Part shown: one piece after another, positions 9,733 to 19,620 of the stretch
Layout of the letters: each line of letters starts with the position of its first letter
Numbering within the stretch: position 1 is the stretch's first letter
Assembly (NCBI GenBank): GCA_024867545.1
Contig: JANFNE010000052.1
Location: 310,001-374,000 of the forward strand
Source: Phytopythium helicoides
Lineage: Eukaryota; Oomycota; Peronosporomycetes; Pythiales; Pythiaceae
Length of the DNA stretch: 64,000 nucleotides
Direction: 5' to 3'
Program-made: the position numbers and the translations under genes
Notes under the pieces: generated by a model
Told to the model about the DNA's origin: nothing
The model's input: only the letters and a program-made list of their open reading frames with translations
The model's database searches: none

Positions 9733-10592
9733 CTTGGCCGTGAGTGCTGAGAGGAATGTACCTTGAGTGGATGGAAGTGTCGGTGGGATAATTTGGAAAT
9801 GACAACGGACCGAGCGCACCTCGCCGTGAGGCTCGCACGTGGTTGCTGTGGGCAACGAGGAGGGTCGGACTCGTGAATCCCGAGTTGAAAGTCCTGACTA
9901 ATGAGTGAGTGAAGCTCCCGATGGACGCCTCTAGCGTGTTGACTAGATGGACATGCCACAGGATGTGGAGAGGCACTGGATGCTCGACAGGACGTGCTGC
10001 TTGGCACCGCGTGTGATTGCTTAAGGTTAACGCGACAGTACGAGGTGCAGCAATGTGATTACCATGAGCAACGTAACCATAGTATTCACTGTATCGCATG
10101 AAGTAAACATTGTAGATTACTTACAGTCATTATGCAATCCCTTATCATGCGCTGGACGTGCTGCTAAGCTCAGCGCATGATAAGGGATTGCATAATGACT
10201 GTAAGTAATCTACAATGTTTACTTCATGCGATACAGTGAATACTGTGGTTACGTTGGTCATGGTAATCACATTGCTGCACCTCGCAATGTCGCGTTGACC
10301 TTAAGCAATCATGCGCGGTGCTAAGCAGCGCGTCCTGTCGAGCATCCAATGCCTCTCCACATCCTGCGGCATGACCATCTAGTCAACACGCTCGAGTCTT
10401 CCATTGGGAGCTTCACTCACTCATTGGTCGGGACTTTCAACTCGGGATTCACGAGTCCGACCCTCCTCGTAGCCCACAGCAACCACGTGCGAGCCTCACG
10501 GCGAGGTGCGCTCGGTCCGTTGTCATTTCCAAATTATCCCACCGACACTTCCATCCACTCAAGGCTCATTCCTCTCAGCACTCACGGCCAAG
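9733..10592. repeat. Near-perfect palindrome between copies C and D, 16-nt loop
   Basis: The region reads almost identically on both strands around a centre at 10,162. The stem closes with GCGCTG (ending 10154) against CAGCGC (starting 10171) and leaves a 16-base loop at 10155-10170. Moving outward, the first 74 base pairs match, the first mismatch lies around 10080/10245, and the pairing then continues with sparse mismatches through both promoters and into both QOR coding regions. Each side carries the TCATTTCC-AAATTATCC block. It serves as the divergent promoter of C and D and can in principle extrude a very long cruciform. Confidence 0.85.
10521..10540 (+). promoter_or_regulatory. Inr/FPR-like core promoter of QOR copy D
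   Basis: TGTCATTTCCAAATTATCCC lies about 55-70 bases upstream of the D start codon. It resembles the oomycete bipartite core promoter in which an initiator (YCAYTYY) is directly followed by a flanking promoter region (CAWTTTNYY-like). Equivalent blocks precede A, B, C, E and F, in the orientation of each gene. A second TCATTCC element lies closer to the start (10566-10572). Confidence 0.5.
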
Positions 10593-11594
10593 ATGCCTGC
10601 AACCACCATCCCGAGCACCTACCGCGCATACCAGTACCACCAGTACGGACCCCTCGACAAGTCGCTCAAGCTCAACGAGAACGTCAAGCAGCAGCAGCTC
10701 GCTGCCTCCCAAGTCCGCCTCCACGTCAAGACCGCGTCTGTCAACCCCATCGACTACATCCTCGTTGAGCAGGGCAACAACATCCTGCGCGAGGCGCCGC
10801 CACCGACGACCGAGTCTCCCTTCGGCTTTGGCTTTGACGTCGCTGGCACCATCGTCGAGGTCGGGAGCGACGTGAAGGACTTCAAGGTCGGAGACGACGT
10901 GTTCGCCATGGCTCCGTGGAACGGGTTCGGTACCGTCAGCGAGTACATTGCCATCGACACGTCCGTGCTGGCGCGGAAGCCGACCAACGTGTCGTTCGAG
11001 CAGGCTGGCGGCGCTCCGCTCGCAGCTCTCATGAGCTACCAGGCGCTGTTCCAGCACGGGAAATTGGAGGCTGGCCAGACAGTGCTCATCCTCGGAGGCA
11101 GCAGCTCCACGGGAGGGTTCGCCGTCCAATTGGCCAAGTCGGTCGGCGCCACGGTCATCACGACGGCGAGCGCGGCGAACACGGAGTTCGTCAAGTCGCT
11201 CGGCGCCGACCAGGTGATCGACTACAAGTCGCAGAAGTGGGCCGACATTCTGGAGCAGCACTCGGTCGACGTGCTGTACGACTGCGGCGTAGAGGCGGAC
11301 GCGTGGAACACGGGAGCGCAGAAGGTGCTCAAGGCCAACACGGGTCGCTACGTGACGCTGTGGCCGGAGCCGGAGCCGGTGCGTGAGGCCGAGTTCGGAG
11401 CCATCAACGTGGGCTACATTTTCGTGCAGCCGTCGGGCGAGCACTTGGAGAAGGTGGCGGCGCTCATGGGTAGCGGTAAGGTGAAGACTCCTGTGGACTC
11501 CGTGGTGGAGTTCGAGGAGCTGAGCTCTGCTATCGCTCGCGTGCAGTCGCGTCGTGCGCGTGGCAAGGTCGTTGTGCGCATTGCCAGTGAGTGA
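10593..11594 (+). CDS. Quinone oxidoreductase copy D
   Basis: Intact 333-residue QOR. The GroES-like fold spans about residues 1-130. The Rossmann half has the nucleotide-binding motif ILGGSSSTGGFA at about 166-177 and a GADQVIDYKSQ motif that places the adenosine-phosphate end. There are no Cys/His ligands for a catalytic or structural zinc, as expected for zeta-crystallin-like quinone reductases. It has VKQQQLAASQ and TTESPFGFGF like copy B. It forms a head-to-head pair with C; its 3' flank leads into the second ABC relic and the remnant G. Confidence 0.9.
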   Translation: MPATTIPSTYRAYQYHQYGPLDKSLKLNENVKQQQLAASQVRLHVKTASVNPIDYILVEQGNNILREAPPPTTESPFGFGFDVAGTIVEVGSDVKDFKVGDDVFAMAPWNGFGTVSEYIAIDTSVLARKPTNVSFEQAGGAPLAALMSYQALFQHGKLEAGQTVLILGGSSSTGGFAVQLAKSVGATVITTASAANTEFVKSLGADQVIDYKSQKWADILEQHSVDVLYDCGVEADAWNTGAQKVLKANTGRYVTLWPEPEPVREAEFGAINVGYIFVQPSGEHLEKVAALMGSGKVKTPVDSVVEFEELSSAIARVQSRRARGKVVVRIASE

Positions 11595-13025
11595 GGCAAA
11601 GCCATGAGGAGTTACTGTAGCTGCGAGTTGGGACCGCCAGAAGAAGGAGTTGAAGTGTGTGCTTGAGGCTCCCTGTCTGTAGTCAAATATGACGTAGCAG
11701 ATTCGCACTGCATCAACTGTTCTGGTTCCATTTGGCAATTGCTCATTGTGCGTCTCAGTCAATCCTTATTTGTGTAGCTGGATCCTCACCACTCGACGAA
11801 TCATTCCATGACGAGCCAGAAGTTGAGCAGTCTCAACCTGCTTGTGTCGTCGCTCTCCTCGCAATTCTTCGGCGACTCTCTCCATTCACCAAAGTTCCTG
11901 CAACGTGACCTTTCAGGTTTCAGCAATGTCACCGATAGATCAACTTCTCACTATTTGCCTTTCTGGTGACATTCATGGGAAAGTTGTCCGCAGTCCTGAT
12001 GCCTACGGAAGAAGTGGACAGCGTCATGGGAATGCTGCTGACTAACATTTTCGCAGTCTTCACGAGTTTCAACCTTTCAAACTTAGCCATCCCGATCGGA
12101 TACAAGTGACTTTACTATCTCAACCCGCTGTACTACTCGAGTGCAATTTCCGGCGCGCTCGTATTCAGCGATTGCTCCACGACGCCAGTGTTCAACGAGA
12201 CCACGGGAGCGTTAAAAAAAAGTCGGGTCGGAGCTCGGCTGGAGGTAGCGCTCGTGTTGATAGGCAATGGCACGGTAAAGTTCTACACGATGGAAGTGTT
12301 CTTCAGCATGAAGCACGACGAGACCACGCAGAATTTCGTCATTGTGCTGGTCTTCATCGTGTTTTTTGGCATCGTGGCAATATTGAGTATGCGCCTCGTC
12401 AACCACCAGAAGAAGTTCCCACTGAGGTTTGCTGAACTTCACAACAGTTCAACTTGCCCATATGCTGGCAATTTGACTTTTTTTTTCATCTTTCATCTCG
12501 CCCTGACAAAAATAGCTGACGTAACTGTGCATAAATGTGGTTTCCCAACTGGATCCAGTACTGCAGTGCACCCATGAAGTCGATTGACATTTTCGACTCG
12601 ATATCCTCTCTTTGGTTAGTTCGTTGACAAGAAGACGGAGAACGAGAAACTCCAGGTCGCTGCTTCAGTCGACAGGATTCAGCGCTGTGCAATTGTTTTG
12701 AGTCGGAACCGCATTCTTGCACGAACTTTGGTGAACGGAGAGAGTCGCCGAAGAATTGCGAGGAGAGCGACGACACAAGCAGGTTGAGACTGCTCAACTT
12801 CTGGCTCGTCATGGAATGATTCGTCGAGTGGTGAGGATCCAGCTACACAAATAAGGATTGACTGAGACGCACAATGAGCAATTGCCAAATGGAACCAGAA
12901 CAGTTGATGCAGTGCGAATCTGCTACGTCATATTTGACTACAGACAGGGAGCCTCAAGCACACACTTCAACTCCTTCTTCTGGCGGTCCCAACTCGCAGC
13001 TACAGTAACTCCTCATGGCTTTACC
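11595..13025. repeat. Tail-to-tail spacer between copy D and remnant G
   Basis: Same organisation as the B/C spacer: the 3' flank of D (11595 to about 11930) recurs inverted at about 12720-13025 as the flank of remnant G, with an ABC transporter relic in between. The part at 12,486-13,025 is practically identical to 16,371-16,910 and, inverted, to 22,412-22,951. It contains a 108-codon frame (12486-12812, minus) that is also open in those other copies, but it resembles no family and the related C flank carries many replacement changes, so it is not called as a gene. Confidence 0.65.
11941..12421 (+). pseudogene. PDR-type ABC transporter, C-terminal fragment (copy 2)
   Basis: Starts abruptly with LLTICLSG (frame-shifted FSLFAFLVT) and continues with the IPIGYK-stop, LYYLNPLYYSS, GALVFSDC, FYTMEVFFSMKHDETTQNF and MRLVNHQKK segments of a PDR transporter C terminus. 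The Trp-to-TGA change and the eight-base A-run that shifts the frame (about 12214-12221) are shared with copies 3 and 4. The part downstream of the A-run is an open frame of 129 codons (12188-12577) because nothing has broken it, not because it is a gene. Confidence 0.75.
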
Positions 13026-13139
13026 TCACTCACTGGCAATGCGCACAACGACCTTGCCACGCGCGCGACGCGACTGCACGCGAGCGATAGCAGAGCTCAG
13101 CTCCTCGAACTCCACCACGGAGTCCACAGGAGTCTTCAC
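13026..13139 (-). pseudogene. Quinone oxidoreductase remnant G (last 37 codons)
   Basis: Only the C-terminal 37 codons of a QOR remain (VKTPVDSVVEFEELSSAI to VVVRIASE, stop at 13026). Upstream of it in its own direction the similarity stops dead at about 13,139 and is replaced by the outer end of the 13-kb palindrome. The remnant therefore marks the recombination breakpoint where the palindrome's left arm was joined to the A-D array. Its sequence matches the B/D/E type (ELSSAI). Confidence 0.8.
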
Positions 13140-13541
13140 AATTTGATATCCTGGTGGGTATGACTTACTCCAAAACATTCGCACAAAAACCTCAGGACCA
13201 AATGAATGCCTATGACGTCGTGAAAAATTGCACTTGGCTCTTTTGGTGACCGTGGGCGTCGGAGTTGATCTGTCGTAGCTGCATCTCCGCCCCATGAGGG
13301 GCATGGCTCAGTCCCAGGCATCACCATGTGAGCGACCGACTCTTGAATGTGAAACTTTTAGTTGCTGGCGAGGTGCGCTGGGTTTCGTAGTTTATCATCA
13401 GTGCACAAAAAAAAAATCCGTTCAACACCGATTGGGAAACATTGACGACGCTTTCATGTTTGGTATTCCGTTAACGCCGGGGAGAGCATGTACGCACTGC
13501 AAAACCAATGTGTTGACAAGCAACACCTACACACCAACAAT

Positions 13542-14366
13542 TTAGCGGAAGGTGGTACCCGGAGCCACCGACGCGAGCCACGAGCGGACCCTCGACACGC
13601 GGGCGTACACACCAGGGTAGCCGGCGAGACCGCAGCCATTGCCCCAGCTCACCACACCAATCAGCGTGTCCTCCGACGCACCCTCGATGATGAGCGGACC
13701 ACCCGAGTCACCCTGGCACGAGTCCTTGTTGGCCTTGCCACCAGCACACAGCATGGTGCTGTCGATGGAGAGCACCTTGGCACAAGCCGAGTCACTCACG
13801 ATCGGCACATCCACACGCTTGAGCACGGTCGGCTGACTGCCGTCCTCGGTGGTGACTCCCCATCCCATGACGGTGGCAGTGGCACCAACGACGAAGTCCG
13901 AGTCATCGGCGGCAGCGAGCGCCACAGGCGTGAACTTGCTGGCAGTCTCGAGCTCGAGCACGAGGAAGTCGTATGACTTTGTCCTCGAGACGTAGTTTGG
14001 GTGCCTGGTCTGCTTGACAACCCTGATCTGCTCGCCATCCCGGGTGCCACTCGTGTAGTGAGTTCCGACCGACACATACGCGATACCGCCGGCAGTGCAG
14101 TGAGCAGCCGTGAGCACGTGCTTGGGAGTGATGAGCGAACCACCACAGAAGTCGGCGCCAGCCTTGGAATCGCGGATGCCGACCGTGTACGTCTTGTCAC
14201 CGATAGGAACGGTGGTGCCGCCGAGGATGAGCGTGTCGATGTCACCCGAGGACGCAGTCGAGTTGGTCGAGAGAGCGAGGTACTCGTCGACGGTGAGTGG
14301 GTCAGCGGTGACCGAGCTGGCCATGACGGCGGCTGCGACGCTGAGGACGGTGGCGAAGACCTTCAT
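13542..14366 (-). CDS. Secreted trypsin-like serine protease (T1)
   Basis: S1-family protease of 274 residues with a signal peptide (MKVFATVLSVAAAVMASSVTA) and a short propeptide; the mature N terminus is probably ILGG at about residue 47. The triad is complete: His89 (TAAHC), Asp133 (SYDFLVLEL) and Ser221 (GDSGGP). Asp215, six residues before the serine, corresponds to the S1-pocket Asp of trypsin, so cleavage after Lys/Arg is expected. The residue before ILGG is Leu, not Lys/Arg, so activation is not simply tryptic. The complete triad separates it from oomycete glucanase-inhibitor proteins, which are inactive homologs. Its twin T2 lies at the mirror position; T1 differs by HCTAGG for HCYGG and by the loop GVTTEDGSQ. 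Start chosen at the signal peptide; the in-frame extension upstream is 5' untranslated. Confidence 0.9.
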   Translation of the reverse strand: MKVFATVLSVAAAVMASSVTADPLTVDEYLALSTNSTASSGDIDTLILGGTTVPIGDKTYTVGIRDSKAGADFCGGSLITPKHVLTAAHCTAGGIAYVSVGTHYTSGTRDGEQIRVVKQTRHPNYVSRTKSYDFLVLELETASKFTPVALAAADDSDFVVGATATVMGWGVTTEDGSQPTVLKRVDVPIVSDSACAKVLSIDSTMLCAGGKANKDSCQGDSGGPLIIEGASEDTLIGVVSWGNGCGLAGYPGVYARVSRVRSWLASVAPGTTFR

Positions 14367-14406
14367 CTTGATCGTGGAAGTGGAGGGGCTTCTGTGGGGA
14401 AGACGA

Positions 14407-14423
14407 CCAATTTGGGAATGAGC
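14407..14423 (-). promoter_or_regulatory. Inr/FPR-like core promoter of protease T1
   Basis: On the minus strand this reads GCTCATTCCCAAATTGG, a close match to the oomycete initiator plus flanking promoter region. It lies about 40 bases upstream of the T1 start codon. The identical element precedes T2 at 24906-24922. Confidence 0.55.
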
Positions 14424-14752
14424 TCTTGGGTCGAGCGCGTTTGGTCGCCTACAAGTAGGTGTGCTGCATCTAGTGCAGGCTTTTTCTCCCTGTGACTCTC
14501 CTAGTGTAGACGAACTCCGAATCGAGCTCTGGCTTGTATGAAGCAGAGCCCTTGGCAAGATCTCGATCACCGCATAGAAGGGGTGTTTGAGCAAGCAGAT
14601 TAGCGATCAACGCACCAGGATGTGCTCGGTATCCGACCGTAAGTAACTCGTTATCAGATGCAGTTTGTTCGCTGCAATGGGCGCGTACTATGGCAGCTTT
14701 GATACTCGGCCTGTCTGCTGTACATCCATTCACTCAGTTTGAGTCAATAAAT

Positions 14753-14813
14753 GAGATGGGTTTTGCTGTTCGTCTATCAAAACCTTGATCGACGAACAGC
14801 AAATCCCCATCTC
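14753..14813. other. 61-nt hairpin with about 28-bp stem
   Basis: Two halves beginning GAGATGGG and ending CCCATCTC pair over nearly their whole length (TTTGCTGTTCGTC against GACGAACAGCAAA) with two or three mismatches and a loop of about four bases. A mirror copy lies in the other arm (24516-24576). Size and shape would suit a tiny MITE, a small-RNA precursor or a terminator-like structure; nothing in the sequence decides between them. Confidence 0.6.
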
Positions 14814-15726
14814 GTTGTACTGTGCTACATGGTGGGTGAGTTCTGGCAAGGTCATCACAGGGCTACACACTGCTGACAGTGTGAGCGGATGATTGTCGAG
14901 TGCGTCTTCTGTACGCGGCTTGCATTTCATTTATCACCGCCGTCTCCCACGCCGACCACCGCCCAGGTAGATCTGAGCCCACGACGCAGTTTCATGGTAG
15001 CAAACTACAAGAAGACTGCTTGAAGTAGTCAGAGAGGCAATCGTCATGAGCTGATTGTTGCTCTACTTCGCAAGCACTGCTTACGGCGTAGTTGAGTCGC
15101 GTCTGCTGAGAGTCTGCCGATGTCGACATCATCTGGAAAGAGGTGGATATGTAGAGCCTCGCGAGCTTACCGTCTTCACTAGATTGGTCATCACCTTGTG
15201 AATTCGGCGCTGAATGCTTGGCACTCGTCGTTGTTTTCCCAGATAGTAGTGTAGAAGCTCGGGACAACGGCATTGTCTTGCTTAGAACTCTGATAGCATG
15301 GCGTTCAAGGCTGTCCACATGGCTTACTGTCTCCCCAGGACGTGTGCGTATAGGCATGAGTTGGAACTACAGGTCAATTGTCACGGCATCTCCAACACTT
15401 ACGACGGCCAGAATGCCCGTCATTTCTCGCCTTCGAAGCAAATTCTTTGAGTAAGACTATGCCCGCAAATACAATCGCTTCTTTCATGGGGAATGACTCC
15501 AGTCGTGCTCTTGATCAAGACCAAGCATTGCAGTTTGATAGCATTAGCAAGTCCGAGTCAACTAAGTTTGCATGAATGCAGATTGATTTCAAATAAGCGC
15601 AGGAGATCGTCCAGCTGAATGTTGTCGACACCATCTGCACGTCCGATGGTAGCACCGCCGAACCATTCGCGCTAATAGTATGCAGCGCTCCATCACTCGC
15701 ACCGATCCTTCTAAGAAAGACAACTG

Positions 15727-16306
15727 TTGAGTTCCGACAGCCAATACTTGGCCATCTTCACCGTCATCTTCTATTCAATTATTGTCTTACCGGGTGTGGG
15801 CAATGCCACCCATAGTCTTATGGAACGACTTCTCGCTATTTGCCTTTCTGGTGACATTCATGGGAAAGTTGTCCGCAGTCCTGATGCCTACGGAAGAAGT
15901 GGACAGCGTCATGGGAATGCTGCTGACTAACATTTTCGCAGTCTTCACGAGCTTCAACCTTTCAAACTCAGCCATCCCGATCGGATACAAGTGACTCTAC
16001 TATCTCAACCCGCTGTACTACTCGAGTGCAATTTCCGGCGCGCTCGTATTCAGCGATTGCTCCACGACGCCAGTGTTCAACGAGACCACGGGAGCGTTAA
16101 AAAAAAGTCGGGTCGGAGCTCGGCTGGAGGTAGCGCTCGTGTTGATAGGCAATGGCACGGTAAAGTTCTACACGATGGAAGTGTTCTTCAGCATGAAGCA
16201 CGACGAGACCACGCAGAATTTCATCATTGTGCTGGTCTTCATCGTGTTTTTTGGCATCGTGGCAATATTGAGTATGCGCCTCGTCAACCACCAGAAGAAG
16301 TTCCCA
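15727..16306 (+). pseudogene. PDR-type ABC transporter, C-terminal fragment (copy 3)
   Basis: The longest relic. It begins about 200 bases further upstream than copies 1 and 2, with SSDSQYLA and VIFYSII in one frame and VWAMPPIVLWNDFSLFAFLV in another, and then follows the IPIGYK-stop and the KHDETTQNF to NHQKK tail. The TGA in place of the conserved Trp and the A-run frameshift (about 16099) are the same as in the other copies. No ATP-binding cassette is nearby. It sits 0.6 kb downstream of QOR copy E. Confidence 0.75.
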
Positions 16307-16910
16307 CTGAGGTTTGCTGAACTTCACAACAGTTCAACTTGCCCATATGCTGGCAATTTGACTTTTTTTTTCATCTTTCATCTCGCCCTGACAAAAATAG
16401 CTGACGTAACTGTGCATAAATGTGGTTTCCCAACTGGATCCAGTACTGCAGTGCACCCATGAAGTCGATTGACATTTTCGACTCGATATCCTCTCTTTGG
16501 TTAGTTCGTTGACAAGAAGACGGAGAACGAGAAACTCCAGGTCGCTGCTTCAGTCGACAGGATTCAGCGCTGTGCAATTGTTTTGAGTCGGAACCGCATT
16601 CTTGCACGAACTTTGGTGAACGGAGAGAGTCGCCGAAGAATTGCGAGGAGAGCGACGACACAAGCAGGTTGAGACTGCTCAACTTCTGGCTCGTCATGGA
16701 ATGATTCGTCGAGTGGTGAGGATCCAGCTACACAAATAAGGATTGACTGAGACGCACAATGAGCAATTGCCAAATGGAACCAGAACAGTTGATGCAGTGC
16801 GAATCTGCTACGTCATATTTGACTACAGACAGGGAGCCTCAAGCACACACTTCAACTCCTTCTTCTGGCGGTCCCAACTCGCAGCTACAGTAACTCCTCA
16901 TGGCTTTGCC

Positions 16911-17912
16911 TCACTCACTGGCAATGCGCACAACGACCTTGCCACGCGCACGACGCGACTGCACGCGAGCGATAGCAGAGCTCAGCTCCTCGAACTCCAC
17001 CACAGAGTCCACAGGAGTCTTCACCTTACCGCTACCCATGAGCGCCGCCACCTTCTCCAAGTGCTCGCCCGACGGCTGCACGAAAATGTAGCCCACGTTG
17101 ATGGCTCCGAACTCGGCCTCACGCACCGGCTCCGGCTCCGGCCACAGCGTCACGTAGCGACCCGTGTTGGCCTTGAGCACCTTCTGCGCTCCCGTGTTCC
17201 ACGCGTCCGCCTCTACGCCGCAGTCGTACAGCACGTCGACCGAGTGCTGCTCCAGAATGTCGGCCCACTTCTGCGACTTGTAGTCGATCACCTGGTCGGC
17301 GCCGAGCGACTTGACGAACTCCGTGTTCGCCGCGCTCGCCGTCGTGATGACCGTGGCGCCGACCGACTTGGCCAATTGGACGGCGAACCCTCCCGTGGAG
17401 CTGCTGCCTCCGAGGATGAGCACTGTCTGGCCAGCCTCCAATTTCCCGTGCTGGAACAGCGCCTGGTAGCTCATGAGAGCTGCGAGCGGAGCGCCGCCAG
17501 CCTGCTCGAACGACACGTTGGTCGGCTTCCGCGCCAGCACGGACGTGTCGATGGCAATGTACTCGCTGACGGTACCGAACCCGTTCCACGGAGCCATGGC
17601 GAACACGTCGTCTCCGACCTTGAAGTCCTTCACGTCGCTCCCGACCTCGACGATGGTGCCAGCGACGTCAAAGCCAAAGCCGAAGGGAGACTCGGCTGTC
17701 GGTGGCGGCGCCTCGCGCAGGATGTTGTTGCCCTGCTCAACGAGGATGTAGTCGATGGGGTTGACAGACGCGGTCTTGACGTGGAGGCGGACTTGGGAGG
17801 CAGCGAGCTGCTGCTGCTTGACGTTCTCGTTGAGCTTGAGCGACTTGTCGAGGGGTCCGTACTGGTGGTACTGGTATGCGCGGTAGGTGCTCGGGATGGT
17901 GGTTGCAGGCAT
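16911..17912 (-). CDS. Quinone oxidoreductase copy E
   Basis: Intact 333-residue QOR in the left palindrome arm. It carries VKQQQLAASQ, PTAESPFGFGF, DFKVGDDVF and ELSSAI, so it combines mostly B/D-type positions with one A/C-type position (TAE). The NADPH motif GGSSSTGGFA is intact. It is the mirror partner of copy F, which is broken by a frameshift. Upstream it has the same promoter block as the other copies, then an AT-rich segment instead of the A/B or C/D spacer. Confidence 0.9.
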   Translation of the reverse strand: MPATTIPSTYRAYQYHQYGPLDKSLKLNENVKQQQLAASQVRLHVKTASVNPIDYILVEQGNNILREAPPPTAESPFGFGFDVAGTIVEVGSDVKDFKVGDDVFAMAPWNGFGTVSEYIAIDTSVLARKPTNVSFEQAGGAPLAALMSYQALFQHGKLEAGQTVLILGGSSSTGGFAVQLAKSVGATVITTASAANTEFVKSLGADQVIDYKSQKWADILEQHSVDVLYDCGVEADAWNTGAQKVLKANTGRYVTLWPEPEPVREAEFGAINVGYIFVQPSGEHLEKVAALMGSGKVKTPVDSVVEFEELSSAIARVQSRRARGKVVVRIASE

Positions 17913-18201
17913 CTTGGCCGTGAGTGCTGAGAGGAATGAACCTTGAGAGGATGGAAGTGTCGGTGGGATAATTTGGAAATGACAACGGACCGAGCGCACC
18001 TCGCCGTGAGGCTCGCACGTGGTTGCTGTGGGCTACGAGGAGGGTCGGACTCGTGAATCCCGAGTTGAAAGTCCCGACCAATGAGTGAGTGAAGCTCCCA
18101 ATGGAAGACTCGAGCGTGTTGACTAGATGGTCATGCCGCAGGATGTGGAGAGGCATTGGATGCTCGACAGGACGCGCTGCTTAGCACCGCGCATTAGCGC
18201 G

Positions 18202-18530
18202 GCATTAACTCTTTGGGAGCTGAAGTGTACGGGATCGAAATGTATATCCCTCAACTGGGATATTGGTCATTGAATCTAGCTATATGATTGGATAAATATG
18301 TACTATGAGTAATGAACCGAACAGCGATATCCCCCAAAAGGGATATAAAACTACATCATATTTACAGATACATACAACAAAACAACCTAAAATATAAAAT
18401 TATACCAAAAATCACACGTCGTGGAAACCGAGTGCCCCGAATAAAACGAAACAATAACAGAAATGTTCAAATTTATATCAATTATCACGCAGTGCACAGC
18501 CCGACGGCTTGGATCCAGAAAATGTAGCAT
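18202..18530. other. AT-rich segment with two ATATCCC-N6-GGGATAT dyads
   Basis: The base composition changes sharply from the GC-rich QOR promoter to AT-rich sequence at 18,202, right after TTAACTC. It contains two perfect dyads of the form ATATCCC-N6-GGGATAT at 18244-18263 and 18327-18346, 83 bases apart, with different six-base centres. The mirror arm has both again (20975-20994 and 21058-21077). Such twin dyads suggest a protein-binding site or the subterminal repeats of a mobile element. No gene is seen. Confidence 0.6.
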
Positions 18531-18540
18531 GGATCTGCGC

Positions 18541-19540
18541 GGGCGCATCGAGTACGTTGCGGCCGGCGAGTTCGGGTGGCTGCTGGTGTCGGTGTTTGAC
18601 TCGGTGGTGCTGCTGGTGTTGGTGTTGGCAGTGCAAGTGGCAGGTTTGCTGCTGGTGCGAGTGCTACTAGTGGCATTGCGAGGGCAAGCGGCTGGCCGAA
18701 CCGTTCTAGAGCTCGCTGAAGCTCGCGAGCAAGGCGTCGTGCAGTCTGAGCACGTGGGTGGTGCGCTACTACGTGTTGTCGGTGCCAATCGGCGTGTTGT
18801 ACAAGCTCGATTTGTGCGTGGATCTTCGCGGGCGCATCGAGTACGTTGCGGCCGGCGAGTTCGGGTGGCTGCTGGTGTCGGTGTTTGACTCGGTGGTGCT
18901 GCTGGTGTTGGTGTTGGCAGTGCAAGTGGCAGGTTTGCTGCTGGTGCGAGTGCTACTAGTGGCATTGCGAGGGCAAGCGGCTGGCCGAACCGTTCTAGAG
19001 CTCGCTGAAGCTCGCGAGCAAGGCGTCGTGCAGTCTGAGCACGTGGGTGGTGCGCTACTACGTGTTGTCGGTGCCAATCGGCGTGTTGTACAAGCTCGAT
19101 TTGTGCGTGGATCTTCGCGGGCGCATCGAGTACGTTGCGGCCGGCGAGTTTGGGTGGCTGCTGGTGTCGGTGTTTGACTCGGTGGTGCTGCTGGTGTTGG
19201 TGTTGGCAGTGCAAGTGGCAGGTTTGCTGCTGGTGCGAGTGCTACTAGTGGCATTGCGAGGGCAAGCGGCTGGCCGAACCGTTCTAGAGCTCGCTGAAGC
19301 TCGCGAGCAAGGCGTCGTGCAGTCTGAGCACGTGGGTGGTGCGCTACTACGTGTTGTCGGTGCCAATCGGCGTGTTGTACAAGCTCGATTTGTGCGTGGA
19401 TCTTCGCGGGCGCATCGAGTACGTTGCGGCCGGCGAGTTTGGGTGGCTGCTGGTGTCGGTGTTTGACTCGGTGGTGCTGCTGGTGTTGGTGTTGGCAGTG
19501 CAAGTGGCAGGTTTGCTGCTGGTGGGAGTGCTAGTGGTTT
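18541..19540. repeat. 289-bp tandem repeat, about 3.5 copies
   Basis: Units start with GGGCGCATCGAGTACG at 18541, 18830, 19119 and 19408, exactly 289 bases apart; the last unit is cut off near 19540. The units are almost identical. Because 289 is not a multiple of three, the reading frame rotates by one base per unit, which makes overlapping frames of 140-270 codons on both strands; these are not genes by this evidence. One single unit, inverted, occurs in the other palindrome arm at about 20501-20790. Confidence 0.9.
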
Positions 19541-19620
19541 TGTGAGTGCGAGCAAGAATCGATCGGGATTAGATTGAGAGTGGTGTTTTGAGATACCGTG
19601 CGGCATGAATTTAGAGCATG

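Larger units (their letters stand above)
13140..18820. repeat. Left arm of about 13-kb palindrome
   Basis: About 5.7 kb that recurs inverted at 20,501-26,185. Landmark pairs are: T1 start 14366 with T2 start 24963; the QOR E start 17912 with F 21409; ABC relic TGA near 15994 with 23326; and the AT-rich dyads. Coordinates of partners add up to 39,321-39,329, so there has been little indel divergence. The outermost 60 bases are more diverged. The 402 bases at 13,140-13,541 are 3' flank of the protease gene; 14,367-15,726 is its upstream region, where I see only the promoter and the hairpin listed separately. Confidence 0.85.

Noticed and set aside
18387..19606. Overlapping frames of 139-275 codons in the 289-bp array
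   Set aside because: The frame rotates by one base per unit and the same DNA is read in all frames on both strands; no consistent protein.
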